Position numbers and translations under genes: made by a program. 5,552 nt of DNA from Bacteroidia bacterium (GTDB taxonomy: Bacteria; Bacteroidota; Bacteroidia; JAESSM01; NORP286). Positions within the stretch are counted from its first letter, which is position 1. Every line of letters begins with the position of its first letter. A model generated the notes under the pieces. It ran no database searches. It saw only the letters and a list, made by a program, of their open reading frames with translations, and had not been told where the DNA came from. Where the stretch lies: contig JAESSM010000109.1 in the NCBI GenBank assembly GCA_016764115.1, positions 1 through 5,552 on the forward strand, read 5' to 3'. Of this stretch, positions 1 to 5,552 are shown one piece after another.

Positions 1-1383
1 AGGCCGGAATGTATTCCTATAGATAAAAAGAAACACAAAAAAGGTATTTATACTACAGATCTTTTCAAAACTGAGAAACATGGCAATACATGGACATCTC
101 CTGAAAATATAGGCCTCCCTGTAAATACCAGTGCAAATGAAGGTGCGGTCACATTGACTTATGATAAACGAACAATGTATTTTACCAGATGGTCTGGAGA
201 AAAAAACAACGGAGAATATGCGATATACAGGAGTAAAAAACTTAACGATAATTGGTCTGAACCTGAAAAACTCAATGAAAATGTAAATTTATCAGGCTTT
301 GTTTCCATGCAGCCTGCACTCTCCCCCAATGAGGATTTCATTTACTTTACTTCCAACCGTCCAGGAAGTTATGGCAAAATGGATATATGGTACTCGGAGT
401 TTGATGAAAATGGAAATAACTTACCTCCGCATAACTTAGGAGACCGGGTTAACACTGATCAAGATGATGTCGCTCCATTCTATCACGCAACATCGCAGCA
501 TTTATATTTTAGTTCTGAAGGTCGTAAAGGGTTTGGCGGGTTTGACATTTACAAAGTTTATGGGCATAAGGAACAATGGACCAAAATTTATAACGCAGGC
601 TTTCTTTATAATTCAAGCCGAGATGATATTTACTTCACATTAAGCTTGGACGGAACAAAAGGCTTCCTTTCTTCTGACAGGGAAGGATGCAAGGGTGATG
701 AAGGCAGCTGTTATAAATTATTCATGTTTTATTATAATCCACCAAAATATACTGTGAGCGGATATGTTTATAAGGAGAACACAAAGAAAATAATCCCCAA
801 TGCTTTGATAAGTGTAGAAGATACTTATGGAAGCATTTCAAGTACGTTATCAGATAAAGATGGCTTCTACGAAATGCCTTTACATGATAATGCCAACTAT
901 TATTTTAAATGTAAAAAAACTTCCTACTTCGGTGATGATGGCATGATTTCTACAAATGATGTAGAAAAGTCAAAGAATTTTAAACAAGATTTTTATTTGG
1001 AAAGAATACCTATTGGTGAAATTGAAATTCCCGGAATTTTATACGATTATGATTCCGCAGATCTAAGATCCGAATCTAAACTTATATTGGATGATCTTGT
1101 TAATTTCTTAATGCTTAATGACAATATAGTAATCGAAATAGCTTCCCATACCGATAACAGGGGTAATGATAATTATAACTTCAAATTATCTCAAGAACGT
1201 GCCAGAGCTGTTTATGATTATCTTGTTCAAAAGGAAATTGTAGATGAAAGACTGTCATCTGTTGGCTGGGGAGAAAAAAAATTACTAATTGAAGATGCAC
1301 AAACTGATAAAGAGCATCAAAAGAACAGAAGAACTACATTTAAAATATTATCAGAAGATTATATTCCCAAAGATAATTATTGA
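1..1383 (+). CDS. PorE-like OmpA-family envelope protein (propeller + regulatory-like + OmpA C-terminal domains), 5' truncated
   Basis: The reading frame is open from the first base, so the start lies outside the window; the TTG at 154 is internal. 460 residues are visible. Residues about 15-200 contain PD40/WD40-like propeller blades with the recurring pattern of a hydrophobic strand, 'YFTS/YFSS', then 'G..DIW/DIY' (for example FGGFDIY). Residues about 250-335 resemble a carboxypeptidase-regulatory-like beta-sandwich (VSGYVY...IPNALISV...DGFYEM). Residues about 341-455 are an OmpA C-terminal domain; Asp385 (SHTDNRG) and Arg400 (LSQERARAV) have the spacing of the known diaminopimelate-binding pair, followed by the usual NRR at 442-444. 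Family knowledge: this domain order matches PorE, a peptidoglycan-binding lipoprotein of the type IX secretion system, which also has N-terminal TPRs. That part, and any lipoprotein signal, would be upstream, so the PorE assignment is inference. The protein should sit in the periplasm, anchored to peptidoglycan. Other Bacteroidota OmpA/PD40 proteins share this architecture. Confidence 0.9.
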   Translation, partial: RPECIPIDKKKHKKGIYTTDLFKTEKHGNTWTSPENIGLPVNTSANEGAVTLTYDKRTMYFTRWSGEKNNGEYAIYRSKKLNDNWSEPEKLNENVNLSGFVSMQPALSPNEDFIYFTSNRPGSYGKMDIWYSEFDENGNNLPPHNLGDRVNTDQDDVAPFYHATSQHLYFSSEGRKGFGGFDIYKVYGHKEQWTKIYNAGFLYNSSRDDIYFTLSLDGTKGFLSSDREGCKGDEGSCYKLFMFYYNPPKYTVSGYVYKENTKKIIPNALISVEDTYGSISSTLSDKDGFYEMPLHDNANYYFKCKKTSYFGDDGMISTNDVEKSKNFKQDFYLERIPIGEIEIPGILYDYDSADLRSESKLILDDLVNFLMLNDNIVIEIASHTDNRGNDNYNFKLSQERARAVYDYLVQKEIVDERLSSVGWGEKKLLIEDAQTDKEHQKNRRTTFKILSEDYIPKDNY

Positions 1384-2628
1384 TTAACTAGCAACTTTAA
1401 GCTTTTTCAATTTCGCCTTGCTAAATTTATCTTTAGCATAACTCAAAGTAACTTTTAATATCCCGTCTCCTTTATCGGTAGGTAATTCAAACATTGCATC
1501 CAGCATAATGGCTTCGCAAATCGACCGTAGGCCTCTAGCACCCAATTTATATTCCACTGCTTTCTCCACGATAAAATCTAGCACCTTGGGTTCAAAACTC
1601 AATTGTATCTCATCTAACTCAAACAACTTGGTGTATTGCTTAACCAGAGAGTTTTTAGGTTCTGTGAGAATTAATCTTAAAGTAGATTCATCCAAAGGAT
1701 TTAAGTAGGTTACAACAGGAAGTCTTCCAATAAGCTCGGGAATCAATCCAAACTTTTTCAGATCTTGAGGAGCTATATATTGAAGCAAATTATCTTTATC
1801 TATTTCTTCATCATCCGCTAAATTTGCATACCCAATTGTTTGAGATTGAACTCTATTCGCTATATGTTTGTCGATACCATCAAAAGCACCTCCACTTATA
1901 AACAATATATTCTGCGTATTGATCTGTATCATCTTTTGCTCAGGATGTTTTCTACCTCCCTGAGGTGGAACGTTAGTAACTGCACCTTCCAACAACTTTA
2001 ACAACGCCTGTTGCACACCTTCTCCGGAAACATCTCTTGTAATTGATGGATTATCACTTTTACGAGTGATCTTATCTATCTCATCAATATAAACGATTCC
2101 TCTTTCTGCAGCAGCAACATCATAATCAGCTGATTGCAATAACCTTGATAATATGCTTTCGACATCTTCACCCACATAACCTGCTTCGGTTAGTACGGTG
2201 GCATCAGCAACACAAAAAGGAACCTGCAATATTTTTGCAATAGTCTTAGCCAATAAAGTCTTACCTGTTCCGGTCTCCCCAATCATGATGATATTTGATT
2301 TTTCTATTTCAATATCATCCTTTAATGTGGCACTTTGATTTATTCTTTTATAATGATTGTAAACTGCTACAGATAGTACTTTTTTCGCCTCATCTTGACC
2401 AATTACATAATCATCTATGTGCTCTTTAATTTCTTTGGGGGTAATTAAGGGAACATTTGAAGCAAAAGAACTTTCCTTTTTTTCTTCAAGTTCTTCGGCA
2501 ATTATAAGCTGAGCCTGAGAAATACACTTATCGCATATATGTCCATTTATACCGGCAATTAAAACAAGTGTATCTTGTTTGTCTCTTCCGCAGAAAGAGC
2601 ACTTGATATCTTTAACTTTACTACTCAC
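1384..2628 (-). CDS. clpX: ClpX, ATP-dependent unfoldase subunit of the ClpXP protease
   Basis: AAA+ unfoldase that binds degradation-tagged or misfolded proteins and threads them into ClpP in the cytoplasm. The 414 residues are near the usual family length. The N-terminal zinc-binding domain has Cys10, Cys13, Cys32 and Cys35. The ATPase shows Walker A GETGTGKT at 117-124 (Lys123), the GYVG pore loop at 150-153, Walker B IVYIDEID at 178-185 (Asp182, Glu183), the RKH pore loop at 226-228, an arginine-finger GRLP at 301-304, and sensor-2 GARGLR at 363-368. The ClpP-docking loop, IGF in E. coli, reads IGY at 265-267; an aromatic replacement should still dock. The start is GTG: an in-frame TAA lies 9 bases upstream, and the first zinc cysteine follows at residue 10, so no other start fits. 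No Shine-Dalgarno is visible. It lies 155 bases after clpP on the same strand. Its stop codon directly abuts the stop of the convergent envelope-protein gene. Confidence 0.98.
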   Translation of the reverse strand: MSSKVKDIKCSFCGRDKQDTLVLIAGINGHICDKCISQAQLIIAEELEEKKESSFASNVPLITPKEIKEHIDDYVIGQDEAKKVLSVAVYNHYKRINQSATLKDDIEIEKSNIIMIGETGTGKTLLAKTIAKILQVPFCVADATVLTEAGYVGEDVESILSRLLQSADYDVAAAERGIVYIDEIDKITRKSDNPSITRDVSGEGVQQALLKLLEGAVTNVPPQGGRKHPEQKMIQINTQNILFISGGAFDGIDKHIANRVQSQTIGYANLADDEEIDKDNLLQYIAPQDLKKFGLIPELIGRLPVVTYLNPLDESTLRLILTEPKNSLVKQYTKLFELDEIQLSFEPKVLDFIVEKAVEYKLGARGLRSICEAIMLDAMFELPTDKGDGILKVTLSYAKDKFSKAKLKKLKVAS

Positions 2629-2714
2629 TTTACAATTTTATTGATTATCTCTTGTTTATACTTCAGAATTACTAACTAAGTTACAATAATCCACTGATTT
2701 TCAAAGTGTCATGA

Positions 2715-2744
2715 CAAAATAGTTAACACTTGATAGCTTACAAT
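2715..2744 (-). promoter_or_regulatory. candidate secondary promoter for clpX
   Basis: Reading the minus strand, ATTG (2744-2741) is followed by exactly 19 bases and then TATTTTG (2721-2715). The Bacteroidota vegetative consensus is TTTG/TTG, about 19 bases, TAnnTTTG. The -7 box here is one base short of consensus, so the match is imperfect. It would start transcription about 80 bases before the clpX GTG, inside the 155-base clpP-clpX gap. That gap is longer than expected for tightly coupled genes, which fits an internal promoter. In this AT-rich DNA a chance match is quite possible. Confidence 0.33.
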
Positions 2745-2783
2745 ACTAATGAGAAAATTGTGTATAAAATAGAATACGTAGGT

Positions 2784-3485
2784 CTACTTTTTATTCTTCA
2801 CTAACACTTCATCCAGCATTCCAAATTCCTTGGCTTCAGTCGCAGTCATCCAATAATCCCGGTCAGAAGTTTCCCAAACCTTTTTATAATTTTGGCCACT
2901 ATGCTCTGCAATGATCTCATAAAGCTCTTTCTTAAGCTTTTGAATTTCTTTTGCAGTGATCTCTATATCAGAAGCTTGCCCCTCTGCAGACCCCATCGGC
3001 TGATGGATCATTACTCTTGAATGTTTTAATCCGGTTCTTTTACCTTTTGCTCCTGCACATAATAACACTGCAGCCATTGATGCAGCTATTCCAGTACATA
3101 TCGTCTGCACTTCAGGATTAATATATTGCATGGTATCATAGATCCCCAGACCAGCATAAATCGAACCGCCAGGGCTATTGATATATAGCGATATGTCCCT
3201 TTTGGCATCAGTGGATTCTAAGAATAATAGCTGAGCCTGAACAATGTTAGCAACTGTATCATAAATTCCCTCCCCAAGAAATATGATCCTATCCATCATC
3301 AATCGAGAAAAAACGTCCATCGTTGCAACATTCAATTGGCGTTCCTCAATGATGTATGGTGTTACGTTATAAGGAGTTGGGTTAGTAATAAGTCTATCTT
3401 CAACTGAAGAAATGAACTTGTCAACAGACAAACCATTTATATTATGATGCTTTACTGCATACTTACGAAATTCTTTCTTATCCAT
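2784..3485 (-). CDS. clpP: ClpP, serine peptidase subunit of the ClpXP protease
   Basis: Self-compartmentalising serine peptidase; tetradecamers degrade proteins delivered by ClpX. The 233 residues include the catalytic triad Ser136 (GIAASM), His161 (MIHQP) and Asp210 (SDRD). The Ser-His and His-Asp spacings of 25 and 49 residues equal those of E. coli ClpP. The oxyanion-region motif NSPGGS is at 103-108. The core starts near residue 44 (PYIIEERQLNVATMDVFSRL), so about 43 residues precede the part aligning with the mature E. coli N-terminus. These include KEFRKYAVKHH, typical of Bacteroidota ClpP, and a polar stretch EDRLITNPTPYNV that I do not remember from close homologues. The N-terminal part is probably removed by self-processing (inference). 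The start is ATG with an AT-rich leader and no Shine-Dalgarno. I found no good promoter in the 86 bases after tig, so it is probably read from the tig promoter. clpX follows after 155 bases. Confidence 0.98.
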   Translation of the reverse strand: MDKKEFRKYAVKHHNINGLSVDKFISSVEDRLITNPTPYNVTPYIIEERQLNVATMDVFSRLMMDRIIFLGEGIYDTVANIVQAQLLFLESTDAKRDISLYINSPGGSIYAGLGIYDTMQYINPEVQTICTGIAASMAAVLLCAGAKGKRTGLKHSRVMIHQPMGSAEGQASDIEITAKEIQKLKKELYEIIAEHSGQNYKKVWETSDRDYWMTATEAKEFGMLDEVLVKNKK

Positions 3486-3533
3486 AATTTAATAGTGGGA
3501 ATTAGAACAGATAAACATTGATTTTACGAGGGT

Positions 3534-3570
3534 AATAATAAGGATTTTTTGAATAAAATTCCTAATCATT
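3534..3570 (-). other. imperfect hairpin in the tig-clpP intergenic RNA
   Basis: In the minus-strand transcript, 3570-3555 pairs with 3549-3534 around a 5-base loop: 6 pairs (one G-U), a T-T mismatch, 4 pairs including AGGA/TCCT, an A-A mismatch, then 4 A-T pairs. It begins one base after the tig stop codon and ends about 48 bases before the clpP ATG. No U-run follows on the minus strand, so it does not look like a strong terminator. It could be an RNA-processing or 3'-end stabilising structure, a partial attenuator, or chance pairing in AT-rich DNA. Confidence 0.35.
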
Positions 3571-3571
3571 T

Positions 3572-4918
3572 TTACAATTTAAGAAAGTCCTCCATTGAAA
3601 CTTCCTTAACAGTAATGTTAAACTTGGGTTTGAAAAAATTTACAATTTTATCTCCCACCACCTGATTTTCAACTTCTTCTTTATGCTTGTTATCTTTCAG
3701 GTATTCATCACAGTACATTTTCAACTGTTCCTCTTCAAAAGATTGCCCGGTAGTTTGTAATCTTTGCTGAAGGGTGATTTTAACATGATCTCTTAGCTCC
3801 TCTTCTGTTGCCTGTAAATTATTTTCTTCAACAATTTTTCTTTGGATCAATTGCCATTTCATTGAACTCGACCATGAATCATACTCTTCATCAATTTTAT
3901 CACGTTTAGATTGATCTTCATTGATTACTTTTAACCATCTTCTTAAAAATTCATCAGGTAACTTAAGATCAAACTTCTCAATAACTTGATCCATTAACTC
4001 ATTTTCCAACTTTCGTGTAGTATAGCTCTTATACTTTTCTGCTATATCTGATTTAAACTTATCTAAGAACTCAGTTTCATCTTTCACCGCATCTTTACCA
4101 TAAATTCTTTCAAATAGTTCTTGATTCAATTCCGGTAAAATTCTTGTTTTAATTCCCTTCACAGTCAATCGGAAGTTGTTTTTCAATTCTTTGGCTTCAT
4201 CTGCAGAAATATGAAGAACTGACCCAATTTTATCATAGTTATTTTTAAATGCTTTATTAAAATCACAATCCACTGATTGCTCTTTTCCTAAGCCGAGTAA
4301 ACTCGCTTTTGAGCTTTCATCTTCAAAAGCAACTAGTGAGAAATTGATTGTTTTGTTAATTCCATCATCTATATCGTTTCCATCATTATCTATTTCTACT
4401 ATTGCTGCTTCAATAATATCCTTTTCACATACTTTCTCAGCATCTTCATTAGTGGCATAATAACTTTTAAGACTCTCTAACTCTTCATCAATAATTTTTT
4501 GGTCAACATTGATCGAATATTCTGTAACCGAACCTTTCTTTTCTAAAATTTGAAGATCAATATTCGGTGCAAGACCTAATTCATAGAGAAACTCAAATTC
4601 CTTCTGGTTGTTCCAATCAATTGGGGTTTCGTCTTGTACTTTTGGCAATGGTTGTCCAACCACCTGCAACTTATTATCTACCAAATAGCTTTGAACAGAC
4701 TCACCAACGATTTTACTAACTTCCTCCTGTAAAACAGCAAGACCAAACCTTTTTTTCACTATTCCAAAAGGTACTTTCCCTGCTCTAAATCCTGGTAAAT
4801 TAACTTGCTTTCTATAATCTTTTAGTACTTGTTCAACTTTTTGTTCGTAGTCTTCTGGCTGCAATTTTACTTTCAAAACTGCATTCAAGTCATCAATCTT
4901 TTCTTGTGTAATATCCAT
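3572..4918 (-). CDS. tig: trigger factor, ribosome-associated chaperone
   Basis: Chaperone that docks at the ribosomal exit tunnel and shields nascent chains. The 448 residues are close to the family length (432 in E. coli). The N-terminal ribosome-binding domain covers about residues 1-115 and contains the signature loop LPGFRAGKVPFGIVKKRFG; Phe44 and Arg45 are kept, but position 46 is Ala where E. coli has Lys. Residues about 160-260 sit where the FKBP-type prolyl isomerase domain belongs, yet they lack a recognisable FKBP pattern (no F.GG-like segment, few aromatics) and are rich in Asp and Asn, so isomerase activity is doubtful. Residues about 265-430 form the charged, helical C-terminal substrate-binding arms. 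The ATG at 4918 is preceded by A-rich sequence and no Shine-Dalgarno; the N-terminal alignment with E. coli numbering supports it. It follows tRNA-Leu by 94 bases and precedes clpP by 86, the classic tig-clpP-clpX order linking folding and degradation. Confidence 0.97.
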   Translation of the reverse strand: MDITQEKIDDLNAVLKVKLQPEDYEQKVEQVLKDYRKQVNLPGFRAGKVPFGIVKKRFGLAVLQEEVSKIVGESVQSYLVDNKLQVVGQPLPKVQDETPIDWNNQKEFEFLYELGLAPNIDLQILEKKGSVTEYSINVDQKIIDEELESLKSYYATNEDAEKVCEKDIIEAAIVEIDNDGNDIDDGINKTINFSLVAFEDESSKASLLGLGKEQSVDCDFNKAFKNNYDKIGSVLHISADEAKELKNNFRLTVKGIKTRILPELNQELFERIYGKDAVKDETEFLDKFKSDIAEKYKSYTTRKLENELMDQVIEKFDLKLPDEFLRRWLKVINEDQSKRDKIDEEYDSWSSSMKWQLIQRKIVEENNLQATEEELRDHVKITLQQRLQTTGQSFEEEQLKMYCDEYLKDNKHKEEVENQVVGDKIVNFFKPKFNITVKEVSMEDFLKL

Positions 4919-4926
4919 TTTAATTT

Positions 4927-4982
4927 GTTATTCGTTGATTCGTGTATTCGTTGATTCCTATATTCGTAAAACTATATATTCG
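4927..4982 (-). repeat. degenerate octamer tandem array forming the tig leader
   Basis: On the minus strand this stretch divides into seven consecutive 8-base units: CGAATATA, TAGTTTTA, CGAATATA, GGAATCAA, CGAATACA, CGAATCAA, CGAATAAC. Five begin with CGAAT, one with GGAAT, and the second unit has diverged. On the plus strand TATTCG recurs at 4929, 4945, 4961 and 4977, exactly 16 bases apart. The array ends 8 bases before the tig ATG and begins 30 bases after the tRNA 3' end. It is either a microsatellite-like array grown by slippage or part of a structured or unstructured leader. The regularity is directly visible; any function is unknown. Confidence 0.8.
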
Positions 4983-5012
4983 CTACTAATAACTATTAAC
5001 TAACAATTTATG

Positions 5013-5094
5013 TACGGGTAGAGGGAGTCGAACCCCCACGCCTTGCGGCACTAGATCCTAAGTCTAGCACGTCTACCAGTTCCGCCATACCCGC
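5013..5094 (-). tRNA. tRNA-Leu, anticodon UAG
   Basis: Reads CUA, and other CUN codons by wobble. On the minus strand the acceptor GCGGGTA pairs with TACCCGT, with a G-U at pair 1-72 and discriminator A73. The anticodon stem is CTAGA/TCTAG around the loop CTTAGGA, giving anticodon TAG. A long class II variable arm (TGCCGCAAGGCGT) and the T arm GGGGG-TTCGACT-CCCTC (one G-T pair) follow. The D-loop has TGGTAGA as expected for leucine tRNAs. The 3' CCA is not encoded (ACAT follows), so it must be added by nucleotidyltransferase. It has a strong promoter about 60 bases upstream and tig 94 bases downstream with no obvious terminator between, suggesting a tRNA-mRNA co-transcript that needs processing. 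Confidence 0.96.
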
Positions 5095-5163
5095 ATTAAG
5101 TGTTTCAGCTAATCAACATTCATTCGCATGTAATTTGCAAGATGATAGCTATTTTAAAGGGTG

Positions 5164-5193
5164 CAAAGATAACACTTTGTATTTAATTTTCAA
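5164..5193 (-). promoter_or_regulatory. Bacteroidota-type vegetative promoter for tRNA-Leu and probably tig-clpP-clpX
   Basis: On the minus strand TTG (5193-5191) is followed by exactly 19 bases and then TATCTTTG (5171-5164), a full match to the TAnnTTTG -7 box of Bacteroidota primary sigma-factor promoters, with the preferred spacing. Transcription should begin near 5157, leaving about 60 bases before the tRNA. The -7 box lies in a small dyad, CAAAG (5164-5168) and CTTTG (5175-5179) separated by 6 bases, which may be chance. No comparably good promoter occurs before tig or clpP. Confidence 0.75.
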
Positions 5194-5275
5194 TCTACTC
5201 CTCAAACATTCCTTTTTGAGCCAGTCTTGCTACATCTTAAGGAAAGCGGTAGCAGATTTGGAACAACTGACTAAA

Positions 5276-5310
5276 CGTCATTGCGAAAGAGATATGACTG
5301 AAGCAATCTC
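5276..5310. repeat. REP-like palindromic repeat (CGTCATTGCGA...GAAGCAATCTC)
   Basis: The ends CGTCATTGCGA and GAAGCAATCTC enclose a short AG-rich middle; ATTGC (5280-5284) pairs with GCAAT (5303-5307). From memory, this closely resembles a dispersed palindrome of the type GTCATTGCGAG...GAAGCAATC found in many bacterial intergenic regions. Neighbouring dyads may extend the folded unit to about 5340: CTGAAG (5298-5303) with CTTCAG (5325-5330), and TCTCC (5307-5311) with GGAGA (5330-5334). Only one copy is in this window, so repeat status rests on pattern recognition. Confidence 0.5.
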
Positions 5311-5360
5311 CGACTTTGAGTTGTCTTCAGGAGAGTCTTGAATAATGTAACCTTATTTAC

Positions 5361-5448
5361 GAAAAGCGTATGTCAGTCTGAGTTTATCGAAGACTGACTG
5401 GGAAAACCCTTATACCATACTTCGATAAACTACCATTGACGTATTTTC
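5361..5448. repeat. long nested palindrome, likely dispersed MITE/REP-like repeat
   Basis: AGTTTATCGAAG (5381-5392) is perfectly complementary to CTTCGATAAACT (5420-5431), a 12-base dyad with a 27-base loop. Outside it GTCA (5372-5375) pairs with TGAC (5437-5440), and GAAAA (5361-5365) with TTTTC (5444-5448), so the arms reach about 40 bases each with gaps. A competing hairpin lies in the left half: GTCAGTCT (5372-5379) with AGACTGAC (5391-5398). The core GTCAGTCTGAG..TCGAAGACTGA resembles, from memory, a family of intergenic repeats common in Bacteroidota. It may serve as a bidirectional terminator or RNA end, but there is no clear U-run. Confidence 0.6.
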
Positions 5449-5456
5449 CTAACTGT

Positions 5457-5552
5457 CTAAGCACTAACTAATTGCATATTTAATTGGTTTGCCTTTTTTA
5501 TTAAGAACTTGAGTTGTTGTCTCTCTAGTCTTTCTTGATATATCTTTACGCC
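5457..5552 (-). CDS. C-terminal fragment of an unidentified protein, possibly a transposase, running off the right edge
   Basis: Thirty-one codons are open from the window edge to a TAG at 5457-5459, giving a basic, amphipathic helical tail with RLERQQLKFLIKKANQLNMQL near its end. Such tails (charged helix, then KKA..L..LV) occur at the ends of some insertion-sequence transposases, but I cannot assign a family. A second minus-strand frame is also open here (to 5464), so coding is not certain. I prefer this frame for its helical, protein-like composition. The tRNA promoter is 264 bases further along on the same strand. Confidence 0.4.
   Translation of the reverse strand, partial: GVKIYQERLERQQLKFLIKKANQLNMQLVSA

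Larger units (their letters stand above)
5095..5456. other. intergenic region without a credible gene, rich in small inverted repeats
   Basis: Apart from the tRNA promoter and the two palindromic repeats listed separately, it contains short dyads: CTCAAA (5201-5206) with TTTGAG (5215-5220), just upstream of the promoter, and TGCTAC (5228-5233) with GTAGCA (5249-5254). The only longish open frame here (5135-5341, plus strand, TTG start) overlaps the promoter and repeats and has no protein-like character. The density of dyads suggests that remnants of dispersed intergenic repeats have accumulated here. Confidence 0.6.

Noticed and set aside
154..156. TTG as start of the envelope-protein gene
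   Set aside because: The same frame is open to position 1 and already encodes propeller-like sequence before this codon, so it is internal.
159..341. 60-codon minus-strand open frame
   Set aside because: It is antisense to propeller blades of the envelope protein and is a shadow of that coding frame.
1386..1406. Terminator for the envelope-protein gene (AGC/GCT followed by TTTT)
   Set aside because: The stem is only three base pairs.
1508..1708. 66-codon plus-strand open frame
   Set aside because: It lies wholly antisense to the conserved ClpX C-terminal region and has no recognisable protein character.
4927..4982. CRISPR array
   Set aside because: The periodicity is only 8 bases, with no spacers or 25-40 base repeats.
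5135..5341. 68-codon plus-strand open frame with TTG start
   Set aside because: It overlaps the tRNA promoter and palindromic repeats, has no initiation signal, and its translation looks like read-through of repeat DNA.
5461..5550. Second open minus-strand frame at the right edge (stop at 5464)
   Set aside because: The translation is low in hydrophobic residues and less protein-like than the frame ending at 5457; both cannot easily be coding.

Overview
The window is AT-rich chromosomal DNA that most likely comes from a member of the Bacteroidota. Four things point there. One gene has the beta-propeller + regulatory-like + OmpA peptidoglycan-binding architecture common in that phylum. ClpP and ClpX carry Bacteroidota-like motifs. 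The leaders lack Shine-Dalgarno sites. A near-perfect Bacteroidota vegetative promoter (TTG, 19 bases, TATCTTTG) precedes the tRNA gene. I cannot name the genus.

Layout. Positions 1-1383 (+) hold the 3' part of a large envelope protein: PD40/WD40-like propeller blades, a carboxypeptidase-regulatory-like domain and a C-terminal OmpA domain, resembling the type IX secretion protein PorE. It ends base-to-base against the stop codon of clpX. From there to 5094 everything is on the minus strand. In transcription order this is a promoter (5164-5193), tRNA-Leu(UAG), an octamer-repeat leader, tig (trigger factor), clpP and clpX. Positions 5095-5456 hold no credible gene, but carry the promoter and several palindromic, REP-like repeats. 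A 31-codon minus-strand fragment that looks like a protein C-terminus runs off the right edge.

How the genes work together. Trigger factor meets nascent chains at the ribosome exit. ClpX is the AAA+ unfoldase that recognises and threads substrates, and ClpP is the serine peptidase chamber that degrades them. The set is therefore a protein quality-control cluster, probably co-transcribed at least in part with the tRNA. The PorE-like gene is convergent and functionally unrelated.

I see no undescribed system here. The core is conserved housekeeping. The items most worth a second look are the 8-base periodic array that forms the tig leader, the zero-base convergent junction, the degenerate peptidyl-prolyl isomerase region of trigger factor, and the palindromic repeats upstream of the tRNA.
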